From positions 1,488,001 through 1,552,000 of the forward strand of contig NZ_PDJK01000002.1 of assembly GCF_002564045.1 (NCBI RefSeq): a DNA stretch of 64,000 nucleotides. The letters run 5' to 3'. This DNA comes from Amycolatopsis sulphurea. GTDB taxonomy: Bacteria > Actinomycetota > Actinomycetes > Mycobacteriales > Pseudonocardiaceae. The number at the start of each line of letters is the position of its first letter. Position 1 is the stretch's first letter. A program made the position numbers and the translations under genes. Shown here in pieces: positions 61,824 through 64,000 of this stretch. Below the pieces are notes generated by a model. The model searched no databases and was not told the origin of the DNA. It saw nothing but the letters and a program-made list of their open reading frames with translations.

Positions 61824-62666
61824 TCAGCCCTCCGTCTTTTCAGCGGTCTCGGCGGCCGGGGCCGCCTCGGTCGCGGTGTCGCTCTTGGCGGCGGCCGCCG
61901 CACGCCCGGCCTCGGTCGAGGTCGGGGTCGTGCCCGACGCGCCGGAACGACGCGGGCGGGACGGGCGGTCACCACGGTCGCGGCGCGGGGCCCGCTCGGC
62001 TGCCGCGGCGGCGTCGCGCGCCTCGCGGGCCTTGAGGCCACCGACCAGCTCACCCTTGTAGATCCACACCTTCACGCCGATGCGGCCGAACGTCGTCTTG
62101 GCCTCGAAGAAGCCGTAGTCGATGTCGGCACGCAGCGTGTGCAGCGGGACCCGGCCGTCGCGGTAGTGCTCGGAGCGGGACATCTCGGCACCGCCGAGAC
62201 GACCGCCGCACTGCACGCGAATGCCCTTGACCTGCGGCGAGCGCATGGAGCTCTGGATCGCCTTGCGCATCGCGCGGCGGAACGCCACGCGGTTGCTCAG
62301 CTGCTCCGCGACACCCTGCGCGACCAGCTGCGCGTCGGACTCGGGGTTCTTCACCTCGAGGATGTTCAGCTGGACCTGCTTCTTGGTCAGCTTCTCCAGC
62401 GCGCCGCGGATCCGGTCGGCCTCCGCGCCGCGACGGCCGATGACGATGCCCGGCCGGGCGGTGTGGATGTCCACGCGGACGCGGTCACGGGTGCGCTCGA
62501 TCTCGACCTTGGAGATGCCGGCGCGCTCCATGCCGGTGGAGAGCAGCTTGCGGATCTTGACGTCCTCGGCCACGTACTCCGCGTACTGCTTGTCGGCGTA
62601 CCAGCGCGACTTCCAGTCGGTGGTGATACCCAGGCGGAAGCCGTGCGGGTTGATCTTCTGGCCCAC
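61824..62666 (-). CDS. rpsC: 30S ribosomal protein S3
   Basis: 280 residues. [20 protein letters not shown], the KH domain [40 protein letters not shown], and the C-terminal domain with [20 protein letters not shown] and [15 protein letters not shown]. An Ala/Thr/Glu-rich tail of about 60 residues follows, usual in actinobacteria. The GTG start overlaps the rplV stop by one base. Confidence 0.98.
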   Translation of the reverse strand: MGQKINPHGFRLGITTDWKSRWYADKQYAEYVAEDVKIRKLLSTGMERAGISKVEIERTRDRVRVDIHTARPGIVIGRRGAEADRIRGALEKLTKKQVQLNILEVKNPESDAQLVAQGVAEQLSNRVAFRRAMRKAIQSSMRSPQVKGIRVQCGGRLGGAEMSRSEHYRDGRVPLHTLRADIDYGFFEAKTTFGRIGVKVWIYKGELVGGLKAREARDAAAAAERAPRRDRGDRPSRPRRSGASGTTPTSTEAGRAAAAAKSDTATEAAPAAETAEKTEG

Positions 62667-63088
62667 TACCGGCCACCTGCCTTCTTCTTGCTCTGCGCCT
62701 TCTTCACGTCGGCCTTCGGGCGGGCCTCGACCTCGACGGTGATGTGGCTGGTCCGCTTGCGGATCCGGTACGCGCGGCCCTGGGCCCGCGGGCGGATGCG
62801 CTTGAGGGTCGGGCCCTCGTCGGCGTACGCGTTCTTGACCCAGAGGGTGTCCGGGTCCAGCTGAAGGTTGTTCTCGGCGTTGGCCATGGCGCTGGCGAGC
62901 ACCTTCGCGACCGGCTCGCTGGCCGCCTGCGGGGCGAACCGGAGCACGGCCAAGGCGTCGGCGGCGCTACGTCCCTTGATGAGCTCGATCACCCGGCGCA
63001 CCTTCATCGGCGAGTCCCGGACGAAGCGAGCCCGCGCGTACGCCGTAGGCAGTTCAGCCTCGACGGTCGCGTCGTTCTGGGCGTTCAT
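62666..63088 (-). CDS. rplV: 50S ribosomal protein L22
   Basis: 140 residues. [60 protein letters not shown] and the tunnel loop [20 protein letters not shown]. The loop that lines the exit tunnel (macrolide contact) is normal in length. Followed by rpsC. Confidence 0.98.
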   Translation of the reverse strand: MNAQNDATVEAELPTAYARARFVRDSPMKVRRVIELIKGRSAADALAVLRFAPQAASEPVAKVLASAMANAENNLQLDPDTLWVKNAYADEGPTLKRIRPRAQGRAYRIRKRTSHITVEVEARPKADVKKAQSKKKAGGR

Positions 63089-63119
63089 CGCTACTTCCCT
63101 TGTCTTTTCTCGTGCCCGC

Positions 63120-63401
63120 TCAGCGGCGGCGCGACTTGCGGTCGTCCTTGATGTGACCCTTGAAGGTCCGCGTCGGGGCGAACTCGCCCAGCTTGTGACC
63201 CACCATGGCCTCGGTGACGAACACCGGGACGTGCTTGCGGCCGTCGTGCACCGCGATCGTGTGCCCGAGGAAGTCGGGGATGATCGTGGAGCGGCGCGAC
63301 CAGGTCTTGATCACGGTCTTCTTGCCCGATTCGTTCAGCGCGTCCACCTTCTTGAGCAGGTGGTCGTCCACGAACGGGCCCTTCTTAAGGCTGCGTGGCA
63401 T
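63120..63401 (-). CDS. rpsS: 30S ribosomal protein S19
   Basis: 93 residues. [60 protein letters not shown] and [20 protein letters not shown]: complete S19 of the 30S head. AGGGAGG lies 11 bases before the ATG. Confidence 0.98.
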   Translation of the reverse strand: MPRSLKKGPFVDDHLLKKVDALNESGKKTVIKTWSRRSTIIPDFLGHTIAVHDGRKHVPVFVTEAMVGHKLGEFAPTRTFKGHIKDDRKSRRR

Positions 63402-63419
63402 GTGCTTCTACCTCCCTGC

Positions 63420-64000
63420 TCAGCGCTTGTTCTTGCCGGTACGCCGGCGGCGGACGATGAGGGCGTCGCTCGGCTTGCGCTTGCGCGTACGTCCCTCGGG
63501 CTTACCGTTCGGGTTGACCGGGTGGCGACCACCGGAGGTCTTCCCTTCACCACCACCGTGCGGGTGGTCGACCGGGTTCATCACGACACCGCGGACCGTG
63601 GGGCGCTTGCCGCGCCAGCGGTTGCGGCCGGCCTTGCCCCAGTTGATGTTGCCGTGCTCGGAGTTGCCGACCTCGCCGACCGTGGCGCGGTTGCGCACGT
63701 CCACGTTGCGGATCTCGCCCGAAGGCATCCGCAGCTGGGCGTACGGCCCGTCCTTGGCCACGAGCTGCACGCGCGCACCGGCGGACCGGGCGATCTTCGC
63801 GCCGCCACCGGGGCGCAGCTCGATCGCGTGGATCACGGTGCCGACCGGGATGTTGCGCAGCGGCAGGTTGTTGCCCGGCTTGATGTCCGCGCGCGGACCG
63901 TTCTCGATCGGGTCGCCCTGCTTCAGCTTGTCCGGGGCGATGATGTAGCGCTTCTCGCCATCGGCGTAGTGCAGCAGCGCGATGCGCGCGGTGCGGTTGG
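63420..64000 (-). CDS. rplB: 50S ribosomal protein L2, 5' end outside the window
   Basis: The C-terminal 193 residues of L2 are present: [60 protein letters not shown] and the catalytic-centre neighbourhood [20 protein letters not shown] with its universally conserved His. The frame is open to the last base; the start lies beyond 64000. First visible gene of the S10 operon part. Confidence 0.97.
   Translation of the reverse strand, partial: NRTARIALLHYADGEKRYIIAPDKLKQGDPIENGPRADIKPGNNLPLRNIPVGTVIHAIELRPGGGAKIARSAGARVQLVAKDGPYAQLRMPSGEIRNVDVRNRATVGEVGNSEHGNINWGKAGRNRWRGKRPTVRGVVMNPVDHPHGGGEGKTSGGRHPVNPNGKPEGRTRKRKPSDALIVRRRRTGKNKR

Overview
The window is high-GC actinobacterial DNA, with very strong G/C preference at third codon positions, GTG starts and many GTGA/ATGA stop-start overlaps. 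Several features point to Pseudonocardiaceae, most likely Amycolatopsis or a close relative: a complete ESX (type VII secretion) locus, EspG and DUF3558/DUF4333-type proteins, a MatB-type malonyl-CoA synthetase, and interspersed GTGAAGGGCCCCTTCAC palindromes. The genus is an inference, since no rRNA or other decisive marker is present.

Layout. 1-3.3 kb: the 3' part of an IS5-like transposase that has cut off an upstream gene, followed by a lipoprotein (DUF3558-like), a glycine-rich WXG/PPE-like protein and an EspG-like chaperone. 3.3-6.8 kb: matB and a carboxyltransferase, separated by a diverged 177-bp tandem duplication of their own junction. 6.8-8.7 kb: a 36-aa membrane ORF and an MHS-family transporter. 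8.7-15.4 kb (minus strand): tsaE, an alpha/beta hydrolase, alr, an MsiK/UgpC-type ABC ATPase, xylB, a DeoR regulator and a TetR regulator. The TetR gene is divergent from a 14-TM drug exporter. 16.9-26.4 kb: nnr, glmS, a hydrolase, a three-gene WXG-type operon and glmM. 26.6-27.6 kb: rpsI and rplM.

27.6-29.9 kb is a decaying segment. It holds a multiply frameshifted lipoprotein gene and a DUF4333 gene broken by two insertions. One of these is a 252-bp miniature inverted-repeat element (MITE) flanked by an 11-bp direct repeat. Another member of the same family sits at 27.8 kb between perfect 12-bp direct repeats. Nested or truncated members lie at 21.4 and 53.4 kb, and core palindromes are found between convergent genes at 8.6 and 40.5 kb.

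29.9-46.2 kb is the ESX locus, arranged as four alternating transcription units: eccC, an Hsp70/T7SS-associated fusion and two WXG100 genes; eccD-mycP; eccB with EspC-like and WXG-like genes; and eccE with a partner gene. No eccA is in the window. 46.2-48.3 kb holds a secreted alpha/beta hydrolase and a Doc-like toxin with a ribbon-helix-helix antitoxin. Its toxin start is tandemly triplicated and its catalytic histidine is replaced.

48.3-64 kb (minus strand) is the S10-spc-alpha ribosomal superoperon from rplB (cut by the window edge) through secY, adk, map, infA, rpmJ, rpsM, rpsK, rpsD, rpoA and rplQ to truA. truA appears to start at CTG. An unexpected 62-codon ORF is coupled between rpsM and rpsK.

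Functionally the window combines translation and secretion housekeeping (ribosomal proteins, SecY, TsaE, TruA), amino-sugar and cell-wall precursor supply (GlmS, GlmM, Alr), malonyl-CoA metabolism, sugar uptake, and a type VII secretion machine with its substrates.
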